A stretch of DNA of 64,000 nt from Vreelandella venusta. Its GTDB lineage: Bacteria > Pseudomonadota > Gammaproteobacteria > Pseudomonadales > Halomonadaceae. The translations under genes and the position numbers were made by a program. Location of the stretch: positions 62,001 to 126,000 of the forward strand of contig NZ_BJUL01000010.1 in assembly GCF_007989605.1 (NCBI RefSeq). The letters run 5' to 3'. Shown one piece after another: positions 8,252 through 16,822 of this stretch; position 1 is the first letter of the stretch; each line of letters starts with the position of its first letter. The notes beneath the pieces were generated by a model. The model ran no database searches. It worked only from the letters and a program-made list of their open reading frames with translations, and had not been told where the DNA came from.

Positions 8252-9475
8252 ATGGCCGATAAAGGGTGGGCAGTGGGTATGCGCAATAGCAATTCGAGAT
8301 CAATTCCGTTGGTAAGAACGATCCTGCTGATCATTCTTATTGGGTTCAACCTGCGGCCATCCATGGCAGCTATTGGGCCGCTGGTTGAGGCAATCCGCCA
8401 CGATGTAAGTCTTTCATTTACACAGTTATCGCTTTTAACCACGTTGCCGGTACTAGCGATGGGGCTAGGGTGTTTTGTTAGTGCATTGCTCGTAAAACGG
8501 GTCGGTTTTAATAGCGTGATTACCCTGGCGCTTGCGTCGATTGCTCTGTCGGACGCGTTACACTGGTTTGACTTCGGGTATGCCGGTTTAGGGACAGCCG
8601 CACTGGGCGCTGGCATTGGCATAGCGTTTATCCAGGCCGCACTGCCCGCGGTGATAAAGCAGGCAGCAGGCGAGAAAACTCCCATGGTGATGGGGTTCTA
8701 CATTGCCTCTATTATGGGGGGCGCAGCTCTCGCCGCTGCCATTACCCCTGTAGTGAGTGACTATATTGGCTGGCAGAGCGCCTTGGCGTTATGGGGTCTT
8801 TTAGCACTTGCCGGGCTTATTGGCTGGGTGATGCGCGGGCAAGTACTGCCAGCCCCTAGTCAAAACAGCAGCGTTAATATTGCTTTTTCAGCGATGGCTC
8901 GGCAGCCTCGATTTTGGTCGTTGGCGATTTTCTTTGGTTTAGGCACAGCGGGTTATACTTGCCTTCTGGCTTGGATTCCACCCACCTTTATCCATTTAGG
9001 TTGGTCGGAAACGCAAGCGGGGCTGGCACTTAGTTGGCTAACGGCCATTGAGGTGATAGCTGGCCTAACGTTTCCTATCTTGGCCCAACAAATGAAAGAC
9101 CGCCGCCCGGTGTTACTGCTGGTACTTCTGTTATCGGTGGCGGGTTTCTTGCTGCTTGGGCTGGTGCCTGAAGCAATGGCTTGGCTAGCAATCACGCTAC
9201 TGGGGTTGGGAATTGGTGGTCTCTTTCCGTTAAGTTTGATTATTACGATGGATCACTCAGACGAGCCCGTGCTCGCTGGCCAGCTGACCGCTTGGGTACA
9301 GGGTATCGGCTATCTCATTGCCTCTTTAGCACCAGTTGCGGCAGGGGTGATAAAAGACCTGCTGGGTAGTTTTGAGCAGGCATGGCTGATGCTTGGGGTG
9401 ATTTTCATTGGCCTGATAGTGATGAGCCTCCGTTTTGATCAATCTAAAGCGCCCCAGCAGCTACGCTTTAGTTAG
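8252..9475 (+). CDS. MFS transporter, CynX/NimT (cyanate permease-like) family
   Basis: A 407-residue, 12-helix inner-membrane transporter. GFNLRPSMAAIGPLVEAIRHD in the first helix and loop, and the overall pattern, match the CynX/YeaN/NimT group. These move small anions, 2-nitroimidazole or similar solutes, but the substrate cannot be told. Start choice is open: the ATG at 8252 lacks a good ribosome site, and an ATG at 8279 (MRNSNSRS) is better spaced behind GGGTGGG. The gene is convergent with the aaeB-like gene; only a weak 6-bp hairpin lies between them. Confidence 0.8.
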   Translation: MADKGWAVGMRNSNSRSIPLVRTILLIILIGFNLRPSMAAIGPLVEAIRHDVSLSFTQLSLLTTLPVLAMGLGCFVSALLVKRVGFNSVITLALASIALSDALHWFDFGYAGLGTAALGAGIGIAFIQAALPAVIKQAAGEKTPMVMGFYIASIMGGAALAAAITPVVSDYIGWQSALALWGLLALAGLIGWVMRGQVLPAPSQNSSVNIAFSAMARQPRFWSLAIFFGLGTAGYTCLLAWIPPTFIHLGWSETQAGLALSWLTAIEVIAGLTFPILAQQMKDRRPVLLLVLLLSVAGFLLLGLVPEAMAWLAITLLGLGIGGLFPLSLIITMDHSDEPVLAGQLTAWVQGIGYLIASLAPVAAGVIKDLLGSFEQAWLMLGVIFIGLIVMSLRFDQSKAPQQLRFS

Positions 9476-9540
9476 GGCAAGGAGATTCTCGGCAATCTCG
9501 CTGGCAAAGTCGAAACGCCCTATAACATTGATTTATTCGC

Positions 9541-11613
9541 TCACTGTGATGCGGATGTCGACAAGCGCTGCTTAGCTGAAGGCTTACTATGTGGCCGCTC
9601 CGCCATAATGCGCGCAAGACGCTCTAAGGCCAGTTCGAGTCGTTCAACCAAGCCTTTCATGAGCACGAGATGGTCGGCGGGAATGTCGCCGTAGGTCTCA
9701 ATCGCCGCTTCCAACTGCTGACCGGCTTCGCGAATACCTTGGGGCGGCCGTCCGTTGGCGCTCTCTGCAAAACCGTTGGCCAGCGTCTGCAGTAGGTCTT
9801 GGTGCGTTCGGCGGATTAACGGGTGCGGCGCATCGTCAAAACGGTCACGCAGGCGCAACATCGCAGTGCCTAAGTCGAGCCCTGTCAGGCCTAAAATAAA
9901 CAGATGGCGTTGGTCCTCGGGGAGCATATCGTCGTGTTGAGCGAGCTGCAGTAGTCGGTCGGCCATATGGCCGCTGAAGCGGGTTTCAGCATTTCGAATC
10001 GAACGTCGGCGTAGTCCATCGATATCCTGGGAAATTACCTTAATCAGACGCCGCCGCCTAAGTCGTGCACCTGGCCCTGGCAGTAGGCGAAAAGCCATAA
10101 CGACGCAGGTTAGCCCAATCACCACGGCCACCACCCGGTTGGCGAAGCTGTCGAAAGAGAAATCCATGCCGTTGCCAGGCATGGTCAGCAGAATGTTGAA
10201 AATAGCGAAGGCTAAACAGTACCCCATGGTGGCCGGGTTAGTCGCTCCCAGTAAGCCTAAAAATAGTGGCGTGCCAAACAGCATTGCTAGCATCGGGAAA
10301 CCATTGGCTTGGGAGAGCAGTACATGGCCGAACAGAAAGGCGCTGGGAATCGCCGCCAACATGCCTTTGTAAAACATCATCGTGATAGCTACGGGGTTTT
10401 CGCGGCTAGCGAAGAAGGCTGAGAACAACGTGCCCAGCATCATAGCAATCATGGCGCTATTCCAAGCGGTAACAATCCAGAAGGTTGCCAGCAGCGCAAA
10501 CAGCAATCCCGAGCGTATGGCGTTAATACTGGCGGCTAGGTGGTCACGGTGCCAAGCTAGCGGCGTTGAGCGTAGTTTATGGCGCCCCGGTGCAGCAATG
10601 GCCTCGCGGGCGTCGAGCATCACCAGCGCATGGCCAATCGACTCGCGAAGCCCCAAGCGAAGGCGCTGGTCGAGTGGGGCGATGCTGCTCTGGTCACTTT
10701 CATGAACCTGATGGCGTAGCACCTGGAGTGCTTTTCTTGCTTTAGCGACCCCCTTAACGTGTTCTGCCTCACGAAAGCCCTGAGCGACCTGGCATGCAAG
10801 CTCGATACTTTGTGGGTCGAGCCGATCGGCGTGGTCGTGCATCAGTTGATGAAGTGCTTGGAGGTTGGCGAAAAAGCGTAGCGTACGCCGCGTTAGCACA
10901 TGGGTGGCACGCACTCGGCCGGGGCCGACAGGGCCCTCAAAACGGGCCGCTTGGCTATCGGTTTCCAGTAGTGTTAATGGTTCTAGGCTACTCCGCAGGG
11001 CTTTCTGCATTGCTGGAATATCGTTGCTGGCTTCCAAGCGCAGGGCGGCATGCTCGAAGGCTTCGTTGATGACGCTATCGGCCTGGGTGGCAAGGTGTGC
11101 ACCTACATGAGATGGCCAGAGTAGTGAGCTGGCCAGCATCGCGCAGACTGCGCCTAGCCCCAATTCGGAAAGTCGGGCCACGGCGATATCGAAAATACCC
11201 GCTGGTGTGCTGCCACTGGAAATCACCACGATCAGCATCGCAGTGACGGCGGCCATCAGGCAGCCGTAAGTGTAGTTGTTACGCCACAGTGAACCGACAT
11301 ATGTGCACAGCATAATCCAGGCCGTCAATACGATCAGTGCGGGTATGCGCGCTTGGACGAACAGCGCCATTATCACGATACCTGCAACGGCACCGATAAC
11401 AGTGCCGGTAAGCTGGCAAATGCCTTTTTCGATCACCATGCCGCTCATCGGTCGAACCTGGAGAAAAGCAGCCGACATTAGCGCCCAGTAAGGCCTTTCC
11501 AGGTCGAACCAGAGAGCCACATAGAGTGCCAGCATCATTGCCAAGGTGGTTTTGATGGCGAACTTGACCGCCGTGGCATTGGGCGTCAGGTAGGTATTAA
11601 CAAACGGCGACAT
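9541..11613 (-). CDS. aaeB: AaeB-like FUSC-family aromatic acid efflux subunit
   Basis: A 690-residue inner-membrane protein of the fusaric acid resistance/AaeB/YccS group. Two hydrophobic blocks (about 15-160 and 350-510) flank soluble regions, as in E. coli AaeB. The N-terminal KTTLAMMLALYVALWFDLERPYWA segment is a strong FUSC signature. It starts 3 bp after the stop of the membrane-fusion gene and ends the three-gene operon DUF1656-HlyD-FUSC, the order of aaeX-aaeA-aaeB. The family exports hydroxylated aromatic acids under acid stress. No aaeR-type LysR gene is adjacent. Confidence 0.85.
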   Translation of the reverse strand: MSPFVNTYLTPNATAVKFAIKTTLAMMLALYVALWFDLERPYWALMSAAFLQVRPMSGMVIEKGICQLTGTVIGAVAGIVIMALFVQARIPALIVLTAWIMLCTYVGSLWRNNYTYGCLMAAVTAMLIVVISSGSTPAGIFDIAVARLSELGLGAVCAMLASSLLWPSHVGAHLATQADSVINEAFEHAALRLEASNDIPAMQKALRSSLEPLTLLETDSQAARFEGPVGPGRVRATHVLTRRTLRFFANLQALHQLMHDHADRLDPQSIELACQVAQGFREAEHVKGVAKARKALQVLRHQVHESDQSSIAPLDQRLRLGLRESIGHALVMLDAREAIAAPGRHKLRSTPLAWHRDHLAASINAIRSGLLFALLATFWIVTAWNSAMIAMMLGTLFSAFFASRENPVAITMMFYKGMLAAIPSAFLFGHVLLSQANGFPMLAMLFGTPLFLGLLGATNPATMGYCLAFAIFNILLTMPGNGMDFSFDSFANRVVAVVIGLTCVVMAFRLLPGPGARLRRRRLIKVISQDIDGLRRRSIRNAETRFSGHMADRLLQLAQHDDMLPEDQRHLFILGLTGLDLGTAMLRLRDRFDDAPHPLIRRTHQDLLQTLANGFAESANGRPPQGIREAGQQLEAAIETYGDIPADHLVLMKGLVERLELALERLARIMAERPHSKPSAKQRLSTSASQ

Positions 11614-11616
11614 GGA

Positions 11617-12489
11617 TCACTCAGGCTGTTCGGCAGCGTGGACGCGTACCGTTGCTGTCATACCGACGCTAAGCAGCGTGTCGTCAGGGACGTTGTCTAA
11701 CGAAATGCGTACTGGGATACGCTGTGCCAAGCGCACCCAGTTAAACGTTGGCGCCACCTGCGGTAGCAGTTGCTGGTTAAGGGTCGTGTTGCTATCGGCA
11801 ATACCTCGGCCAATACCCGCCACCCGGCCGTCCAGATGGGGAGCGCCGTTCATTAGAATGATCTCGACCGGATCGCCTACGTTGATCGACGCCATTTTGG
11901 TCTCTTCGAAATAGCCCACCACGAAATAAGAGTTTGCGGCGATCAGTGCCATTACCGAGGTGCCGCGATTTACGTAGTTACCCGCGACAAATTGCACGTT
12001 AAGTACATGGCCGCTGACCGGCGCCGTTACTTGTGTTCGTTCTAAATCAAGCTGGGCACTGATGAGATCGGCCTGGGATTGATTGAGATCGGCGGCAGCA
12101 ATACGTGAGTTGATTTGGGCAACCTGCTGGTCTTCTGCACTAATCGCACGACTGCTACGCAGTTGGTTACGCCGGCTCTCTTCTGCGCGGCTGAGTTCGA
12201 GCGTTGCTTGACGGTGTTCAACCGTGGCCTGAGCTCTGTCGACTGCCGTTTGATAGCGTGTGTCATCAATCTCAAATAGTACGTCGCCCTGGTTAACGTA
12301 ATCGGTATCGGTGACATTGAGCGTATCCACCCAACCCGATACATCAGGCGCAATCGTGACGACCTCTGCATGAATGCGAGCGTCGCGGGTCCAGGGAGTA
12401 TAAAGATAGTAACGCCATAGCCAGGTACCGGCGGCAATCGCAAGTACGACAATAACCAGAGTGAGTAGCAGTCGGAGCGAATGGCGCAT
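11617..12489 (-). CDS. aaeA: AaeA-like HlyD-family membrane-fusion protein
   Basis: A 290-residue periplasmic adaptor anchored by one N-terminal helix (LRLLLTLVIVVLAIAAGTWLW). Next come the lipoyl-like half (VVTIAPDVSGWVDTLNVTDTDYVNQGDVLFEID), an alpha hairpin (about 75-140) and the second lipoyl half (VTAPVSGHVLNVQFVAGNYVNRGT). The frame is open upstream to 12579, but the ATG at 12489 overlaps the stop of the DUF1656 gene (ATGA) and begins just before the membrane anchor, so it is the true start. It links the FUSC transporter to an outer-membrane channel. Confidence 0.88.
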   Translation of the reverse strand: MRHSLRLLLTLVIVVLAIAAGTWLWRYYLYTPWTRDARIHAEVVTIAPDVSGWVDTLNVTDTDYVNQGDVLFEIDDTRYQTAVDRAQATVEHRQATLELSRAEESRRNQLRSSRAISAEDQQVAQINSRIAAADLNQSQADLISAQLDLERTQVTAPVSGHVLNVQFVAGNYVNRGTSVMALIAANSYFVVGYFEETKMASINVGDPVEIILMNGAPHLDGRVAGIGRGIADSNTTLNQQLLPQVAPTFNWVRLAQRIPVRISLDNVPDDTLLSVGMTATVRVHAAEQPE

Positions 12490-12707
12490 CAAGAACCCCC
12501 GAGCAGGATAGTAAATACAAAGGTAATGCCAGCCGTAAGGATGACGAAGAGCGACAGGTCGAACCACGCTGCGTACCACAACGTATGCTGCCCCAACACC
12601 CAGTGAAGCAGCGTGCGGGTCACCAACGTGACAATGAAGCCTAAGAGGGCATAGATCAGCAGTGGGCTAAGAAGGATGCCACCGAAAGCGATTTCCTGAA
12701 GACCCAT
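12489..12707 (-). CDS. aaeX: DUF1656 small membrane protein, AaeX-like
   Basis: A 72-residue protein with two hydrophobic helices (about 11-32 and 46-68), starting MGLQEIAFGGILLSPLLIYALLGF, a typical DUF1656/AaeX sequence. It is the first gene of the efflux operon and overlaps the adaptor gene by 4 bp. Its role in aae-type pumps is not established. Regulation probably acts in the 259-bp region upstream, where I see no clear operator. Confidence 0.85.
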   Translation of the reverse strand: MGLQEIAFGGILLSPLLIYALLGFIVTLVTRTLLHWVLGQHTLWYAAWFDLSLFVILTAGITFVFTILLGGS

Positions 12708-12902
12708 AATATCCTTGAATAACTGGAGAAAAATAATAGAAACAATATGACTAAGTTGACTCGCGGAGGGCCAGCAGTTTTGCGACCACTGCTGACGCTG
12801 CCAATAACCAGCAGTATAGAAAGCGTAAGCTAATCTTGCTTTATCGCAATACGCGCTGTTTAGGTGTTAAGCATTAGGCCGATCTATGCGCAACCGCCAA
12901 GC

Positions 12903-12943
12903 GGCACTCGTCATGCCACTCTCTTCATACCACTCTCGTCATG
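12903..12943. repeat. Short tandem repeat, about three 14-bp units
   Basis: GGCACTCGTCATG, CCACTCTCTTCATA and CCACTCTCGTCATG follow each other between the aaeX-like gene and the 3' end of the next MFS gene. Units are imperfect and no function is apparent. Confidence 0.5.
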
Positions 12944-12966
12944 CCACTTGGCGTATACGAACTGAG

Positions 12967-14130
12967 CTAGCGCTTGGTGAGTATGATGACTAGCTGGATT
13001 GCCGCACCTACCGCGGCGACAACCCCCGCGCCAATCGCAAGTGTCGAAACGGGAAATTGGAGGGCCAATATAATGCCTCCGCTCGCCGCACCAATGGCAC
13101 TGCCTAAATAGAGCGCTGATTCATTAAGTGCAACCGCCAGATTATCGTCGCCGTGGGGTTGGCGCGTACGAATCAGCTCGTTGTTTTGTGGCACTTGCAG
13201 TGCCCAGCCTACAGCTCCCCAAATGGCAATAGGCAGTAACGTCAGCAGTGGGTGAACCGACGCCGTGATAGGCAGAGCAATGAGCGCTAGAGAGAGTAGC
13301 AACATAATCGCCAGGGTAATCACAGGGCCGATAAATCTGTCCACCAGAGGCCCAATTAGAAAACTGCCCACGACGCCGCCAATCCCCCATACCCATAAAT
13401 AACCGGTAATCGACCGAACAGCGCCTGACTCGGTAGCCGTCATAAAAGGGGCGATAAAGGTATACATGCCTAAGCTGGCAACGGCGCCGAATAAGGAAAC
13501 CGCCAGAATGGCCATGGCATGAGGGGCTTTCAAAATGGCCAGCTTGCGGGCAAGCGGCAGTGACGGTAAGGAGGGTAGGGTAGGCAGTTTGGCGTGAAGC
13601 CCGGCATAGGCGACGATGCCGAGTACTGAAATAAGCCACATCGCTGATTCCCAGCCAAAACGTTCCGCCAGCAGCAGGCTGAAAGGCACCCCTAATACCG
13701 TGCCACTCGCCATACCGCCCATAATGATAGCAATCGCTTTACCACGGTGGGCTTCAGTCGCGATGGCCGCTGAGGCGGCAATACCCATGGCAAGATAAAC
13801 CCCTGCGCCAACGCCAGCGACTGCCCGCCATATGGCAAGGGATATGAAGCTGCTGGCCAAGGCGCTGGCGATATTGGCCACAATAAACACGGCTAGCGCC
13901 AGTAGTAAGCCTACGCGTTGATAATGACCGGGCAGAAGTGCAACAACGACAGGCGAGCCTAAGCCATAGGCTAAGGTAAATGCCGTGACTAGCTGAGCAG
14001 CCGTGGCAGCAGAGACACTAAAGGCATCTTCAATGAGTGGAATGAGCCCTGCCGTTACATAAGAGGCCATCCCAAGCGCAAAAGCACCCAGTGCCACTAG
14101 ATATACCGATAGACGAGATTGGTCAGCCAT
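12967..14130 (-). CDS. MFS transporter, DHA1 (AraJ/YdhP-like) family
   Basis: A 387-residue, 12-helix exporter resembling the sugar/drug exporters AraJ, YdhP and NepI. Visible pieces are the N-terminal LVALGAFALGMASYVTAGLIPLIEDAFSV and a motif A-like loop replaced by GHYQRVGLLL. The frame opens at 14166, but the ATG at 14130 has GGAGAG five bases upstream and is preferred. It is divergent from an XRE/MmyB-like regulator that begins 174 bp away, so that protein probably controls it. Substrate unknown. Confidence 0.82.
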   Translation of the reverse strand: MADQSRLSVYLVALGAFALGMASYVTAGLIPLIEDAFSVSAATAAQLVTAFTLAYGLGSPVVVALLPGHYQRVGLLLALAVFIVANIASALASSFISLAIWRAVAGVGAGVYLAMGIAASAAIATEAHRGKAIAIIMGGMASGTVLGVPFSLLLAERFGWESAMWLISVLGIVAYAGLHAKLPTLPSLPSLPLARKLAILKAPHAMAILAVSLFGAVASLGMYTFIAPFMTATESGAVRSITGYLWVWGIGGVVGSFLIGPLVDRFIGPVITLAIMLLLSLALIALPITASVHPLLTLLPIAIWGAVGWALQVPQNNELIRTRQPHGDDNLAVALNESALYLGSAIGAASGGIILALQFPVSTLAIGAGVVAAVGAAIQLVIILTKR

Positions 14131-14304
14131 CACGCTCTCCATGTTAATTAAGGATCGAAAAATCACCGGGCGTTCTGCCAGCGAAGGGCTATTCTGGAGA
14201 GGCTTTAAGAGGGGTACAATTTAACCATTTATGCTATTACTAAAAGTGCTAGGTTATTAAAAGTGCTAGCTTATTAGAAATGATGAGTTCTCAAAGGTAA
14301 CAAA

Positions 14305-15189
14305 ATGACTGCACCCCGGACGCTGACTCGAGCGCGGCAAGATTTGGCTGAGTTTCTCCGTAAACATCGAGAGAAAATCGCACCGGAAGAGGTAGGTCTG
14401 CCTCGTGGCCGCCGAAGGCGTACGCCAGGGTTAAGGCGCGAAGAAGTCGCTGCGTTAGCGGGCGTGGGACTGACTTGGTATACCTGGTTAGAGCAGGGGC
14501 GCGATATTAGCGTATCGGCGACCTTTCTGGACAATCTAGCCAAAGCGCTTAAGTTGGATGCGACTGAGCGACGCCATTTGTTCTTGCTGGTTCATCAGCG
14601 GTTACCCTCTGAGCTAGGCAAAACCTGGTGCAGCGTGCCACCGCTGATCCAAACGTTGATGGACGATTTGCCGACACGGCCTGCGTATATTCTTAACTTA
14701 CGCTGGGATGTGCTGGCGTGGAATGATGCCGCCGATAAGCTCTTCAGCTTCTCATCCCATGTGCCTGAGCGCCGCAATCTGCTGTGGCTGTTATTTACCG
14801 ACCCTGGTATGCGTCAGCGTTTATCACCTTGGAAAGCGCAGGTCAGCCAAATGCTATCCAGCTTTCGGCGCGACTTTGCCCGTGCGGCTCAAGATCCCAC
14901 CATTGATGAGCTTATTGAAGAATTAACCAAGGTCTCGCCCGAATTTAAGTTGATGTGGAAAAACCAGGAGGTCAACGCCCCTTGTCAGGGAGTGCGTCAT
15001 CTTTACCTTGAAGAGCTGGGCGAGGTGGCGTTCGAGCACACGACGCTCACTGTTGATGAAGAGCGCCATCTACGATTGGTTTATTATGCTCACCAAGGTA
15101 ACTGCGCAGAGGAACAAGCCTTTAATGGCTGGATAGTCGCTAGTAAGATTAATAGTTATCGTAAAGAAAATAATAATGATTTGTATTAA
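14305..15189 (+). CDS. XRE-family regulator with MmyB-like ligand-binding domain
   Basis: A 294-residue regulator. Residues about 10-95 are a helix-turn-helix of the type LAEFLRKHREKIAPEEVGLPRGRRRRTPGLRREEVAALAGVGLTWYTWLEQGR, the hallmark of proteins that carry a C-terminal MmyB/MLTR ligand domain; that domain spans about 105-270 (RPAYILNLRWDVLAWNDAADKLF). Members bind small lipophilic ligands and often control a divergent transporter or dehydrogenase. Here the divergent gene is a DHA1 exporter, the likely target. A Fur-box-like sequence for the next operon overlaps its 3' end. Confidence 0.88.
   Translation: MTAPRTLTRARQDLAEFLRKHREKIAPEEVGLPRGRRRRTPGLRREEVAALAGVGLTWYTWLEQGRDISVSATFLDNLAKALKLDATERRHLFLLVHQRLPSELGKTWCSVPPLIQTLMDDLPTRPAYILNLRWDVLAWNDAADKLFSFSSHVPERRNLLWLLFTDPGMRQRLSPWKAQVSQMLSSFRRDFARAAQDPTIDELIEELTKVSPEFKLMWKNQEVNAPCQGVRHLYLEELGEVAFEHTTLTVDEERHLRLVYYAHQGNCAEEQAFNGWIVASKINSYRKENNNDLY
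15166..15184. promoter_or_regulatory. Candidate Fur box upstream of the ECF sigma gene
   Basis: The 19-mer at this position matches 13 of 19 bases of the consensus Fur box GATAATGATAATCATTATC by direct comparison. It lies 61 bp upstream of the fecI-like start, a sensible place for iron repression, but overlaps the end of the previous gene. Confidence 0.4.
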
Positions 15190-15211
15190 CTGTTGGCTGT
15201 TATTAGAATAT

Positions 15212-15241
15212 CCCTCCGTTTGCTGATCGTTTATCGGAGGG
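15212..15241 (+). promoter_or_regulatory. Hairpin covering the ribosome site of the ECF sigma gene
   Basis: CCCTCCG (15212-15218) is complementary to CGGAGGG (15235-15241), and the right arm is part of the Shine-Dalgarno CGGAGGGGGA directly before the ATG at 15245. Folding would hide the ribosome site. It could be a translational control element or a terminator lacking its T-run; the first is favoured by position. Confidence 0.45.
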
Positions 15242-15244
15242 GGA

Positions 15245-15769
15245 ATGCCTGTTTCAGCTGAGAAGACGCCATTGGCCGAGATGTATAATGCACATCATGG
15301 CTGGTTGCAGTGTTGGCTGCAGCGCAAAACAGGCTGTAGCTGGCAGGCGGCTGATCTGGCTCAGGATACCTTCCTGCGCATTCTCTCTTCTCCCAATCAT
15401 TCCTCCCAAATTAGCAAACTTCATGAGCCACGTAGCTTTCTGACCGCCATCGCCCGCCGGGTATGGGTGGACTTCGTGCGTCGGGATGCGTTGGAAAAAG
15501 CCTGGTTAGAAGCTTTGAAGCAGCAACCTGAGCCAGTGGTCGTCTCACCAGAAGAGCAGGCCTTGATTCTGGAAACCCTGCTGCAGATTGATGAAATGTT
15601 GGAAGGGTTAGGCCATAAGGTAAGCCAAGCATTCTTGCTCTGTCATTTAGAGGGGCTACGTTATGCCGAGATCGCCAAACGCTTGGGAGTGTCCGTCAGC
15701 TCGGTGAAAAAGTACATGGCCAAGGCGACTGAACACTGTTTGCTGTTGATGTGCGAAGAATCGCTATGA
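15245..15769 (+). CDS. ECF RNA polymerase sigma factor, FecI type
   Basis: A 174-residue sigma factor. Region 2 is DLAQDTFLRILSS...EPRSFLTAIARRVWVDFVRRDALEKAWL and region 4 is AFLLCHLEGLRYAEIAKRLGVSVSSVKKYMAKA, both typical of iron-starvation (FecI/PvdS-like) ECF sigmas. The stop overlaps the start of the fecR gene (ATGA) and a TonB receptor with an STN signalling domain follows. This is the standard surface-signalling arrangement, in which the loaded receptor activates sigma through FecR. A Fur-like box and a ribosome-site hairpin lie upstream. Confidence 0.92.
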   Translation: MPVSAEKTPLAEMYNAHHGWLQCWLQRKTGCSWQAADLAQDTFLRILSSPNHSSQISKLHEPRSFLTAIARRVWVDFVRRDALEKAWLEALKQQPEPVVVSPEEQALILETLLQIDEMLEGLGHKVSQAFLLCHLEGLRYAEIAKRLGVSVSSVKKYMAKATEHCLLLMCEESL

Positions 15770-16740
15770 GCGATACCCAGGCAGCCCGTAAAGATACCCT
15801 CAGAGCGGCTGCCCGCTGGTACGCGTTGCTGTGCTCGGAGGATGTTACTGAACAGCAAAAACAGGCACATAATGCTTGGTTGGAAGCGGATCCGAATCAT
15901 GTTCAGGCTTGGCAGCAGGTGGAAAAACTGCGTCAGCAATTGCAGGTGATTCCTGGCACTCTTTCGCTCAATGCGTTGCAGATCAAACAACGCCAGAGTC
16001 ATAGCCGGCGAGCCGTGCTGCGCGGTTTTGCCTTGTTGGCAGTGGGAAGCGCCCTAGGCTCGTTGGCTTGGCAGCAGACTCCAGTGGAAAGCTGGATGGC
16101 CAGCCACCGTACCGCGCGGGGCGAGCGTCGCCAATATACGCTGGCGGACGGTACGCAACTGGTGCTCAATACCGCCACCGCACTGGATGTAGTGGAAACC
16201 TCGACCTCACGATTGATTCGTCTCTATGCTGGTGAAATCTTTATTCGCACGCAGGATGGCGCTGAAAACGCCAGCGCTGCTAAAACGCTTCAAGTGCATA
16301 CCGAGCAGGGCACTGTGGTGCCGTTGGGCACCGTGTTTACCGTGCGCAAGCTGGATACGTCGACCCAGGTTACCGTGTTGGAAGAGGAGGTCGAGTTGAT
16401 TCCGCAGTCGGCGGGTGGCAAGACGCAACGCCTTGTTGCCGGAGAGCAGGCGCAGATGAGCTCGGTTAATGTGGACGTTGCCACCGCCAACGCTCAGGCG
16501 GATAGCTGGACGCGCGGTCTACTGGTGGCGGTAGACTGGCCACTGAGCCGTTTGGTGGCGGAGTTGGGTCGTTACCGTACAGGCATGCTGCGTTGTGATC
16601 CCGCTATTGCCGGGCTGAGGGTATCAGGCGCTTTTCCTATTGATGACACCGATCGGGCACTGCAAGCCATTGCTAATGCACTGCCGGTTAGCATCGTCCG
16701 CCTGACCCATTATTGGGTAACGATAAAAGCGATCGGATAA
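15766..16740 (+). CDS. FecR-family transmembrane anti-sigma/signal transducer
   Basis: A 324-residue protein. An N-terminal cytoplasmic DUF4880 domain (ARWYALLCSEDVTEQQKQAHNAWLEADPNHVQAWQQVEKL) holds sigma. One membrane segment near 85-105 (VLRGFALLAVGSALGSLAW) follows, then the periplasmic FecR domain (RRQYTLADGTQLVLNTATALDV...IRLYAGEIFI) and a C-terminal STN-contacting part. The ATG at 15766 overlaps the sigma stop and is preferred over the in-frame ATG at 15751. It passes the siderophore signal from the receptor to the sigma factor. Confidence 0.92.
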   Translation: MSDTQAARKDTLRAAARWYALLCSEDVTEQQKQAHNAWLEADPNHVQAWQQVEKLRQQLQVIPGTLSLNALQIKQRQSHSRRAVLRGFALLAVGSALGSLAWQQTPVESWMASHRTARGERRQYTLADGTQLVLNTATALDVVETSTSRLIRLYAGEIFIRTQDGAENASAAKTLQVHTEQGTVVPLGTVFTVRKLDTSTQVTVLEEEVELIPQSAGGKTQRLVAGEQAQMSSVNVDVATANAQADSWTRGLLVAVDWPLSRLVAELGRYRTGMLRCDPAIAGLRVSGAFPIDDTDRALQAIANALPVSIVRLTHYWVTIKAIG

Positions 16741-16822
16741 AAAAAGAATTATTTATTGTCCCTTTTTCGATCTCGTTCGACCTAGAGATAAATCTACCGA
16801 CTCTGGACTTGACGAGATTACG

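Noticed and set aside
10794..11069. Plus-strand frames opposite the aaeB-like gene
   Set aside because: They lie wholly within a well-conserved FUSC gene and show no family motif or ribosome site.
12042..12452. Alternative minus-strand frame of 136 codons inside the HlyD-type gene
   Set aside because: The overlapping frame encodes a complete membrane-fusion protein with all expected parts; this one has none.
16741..16822. A FecI-dependent promoter before the TonB receptor gene
   Set aside because: TCCC and CGTTCG elements are present in the gap, but I cannot fix spacing and consensus well enough to call it.
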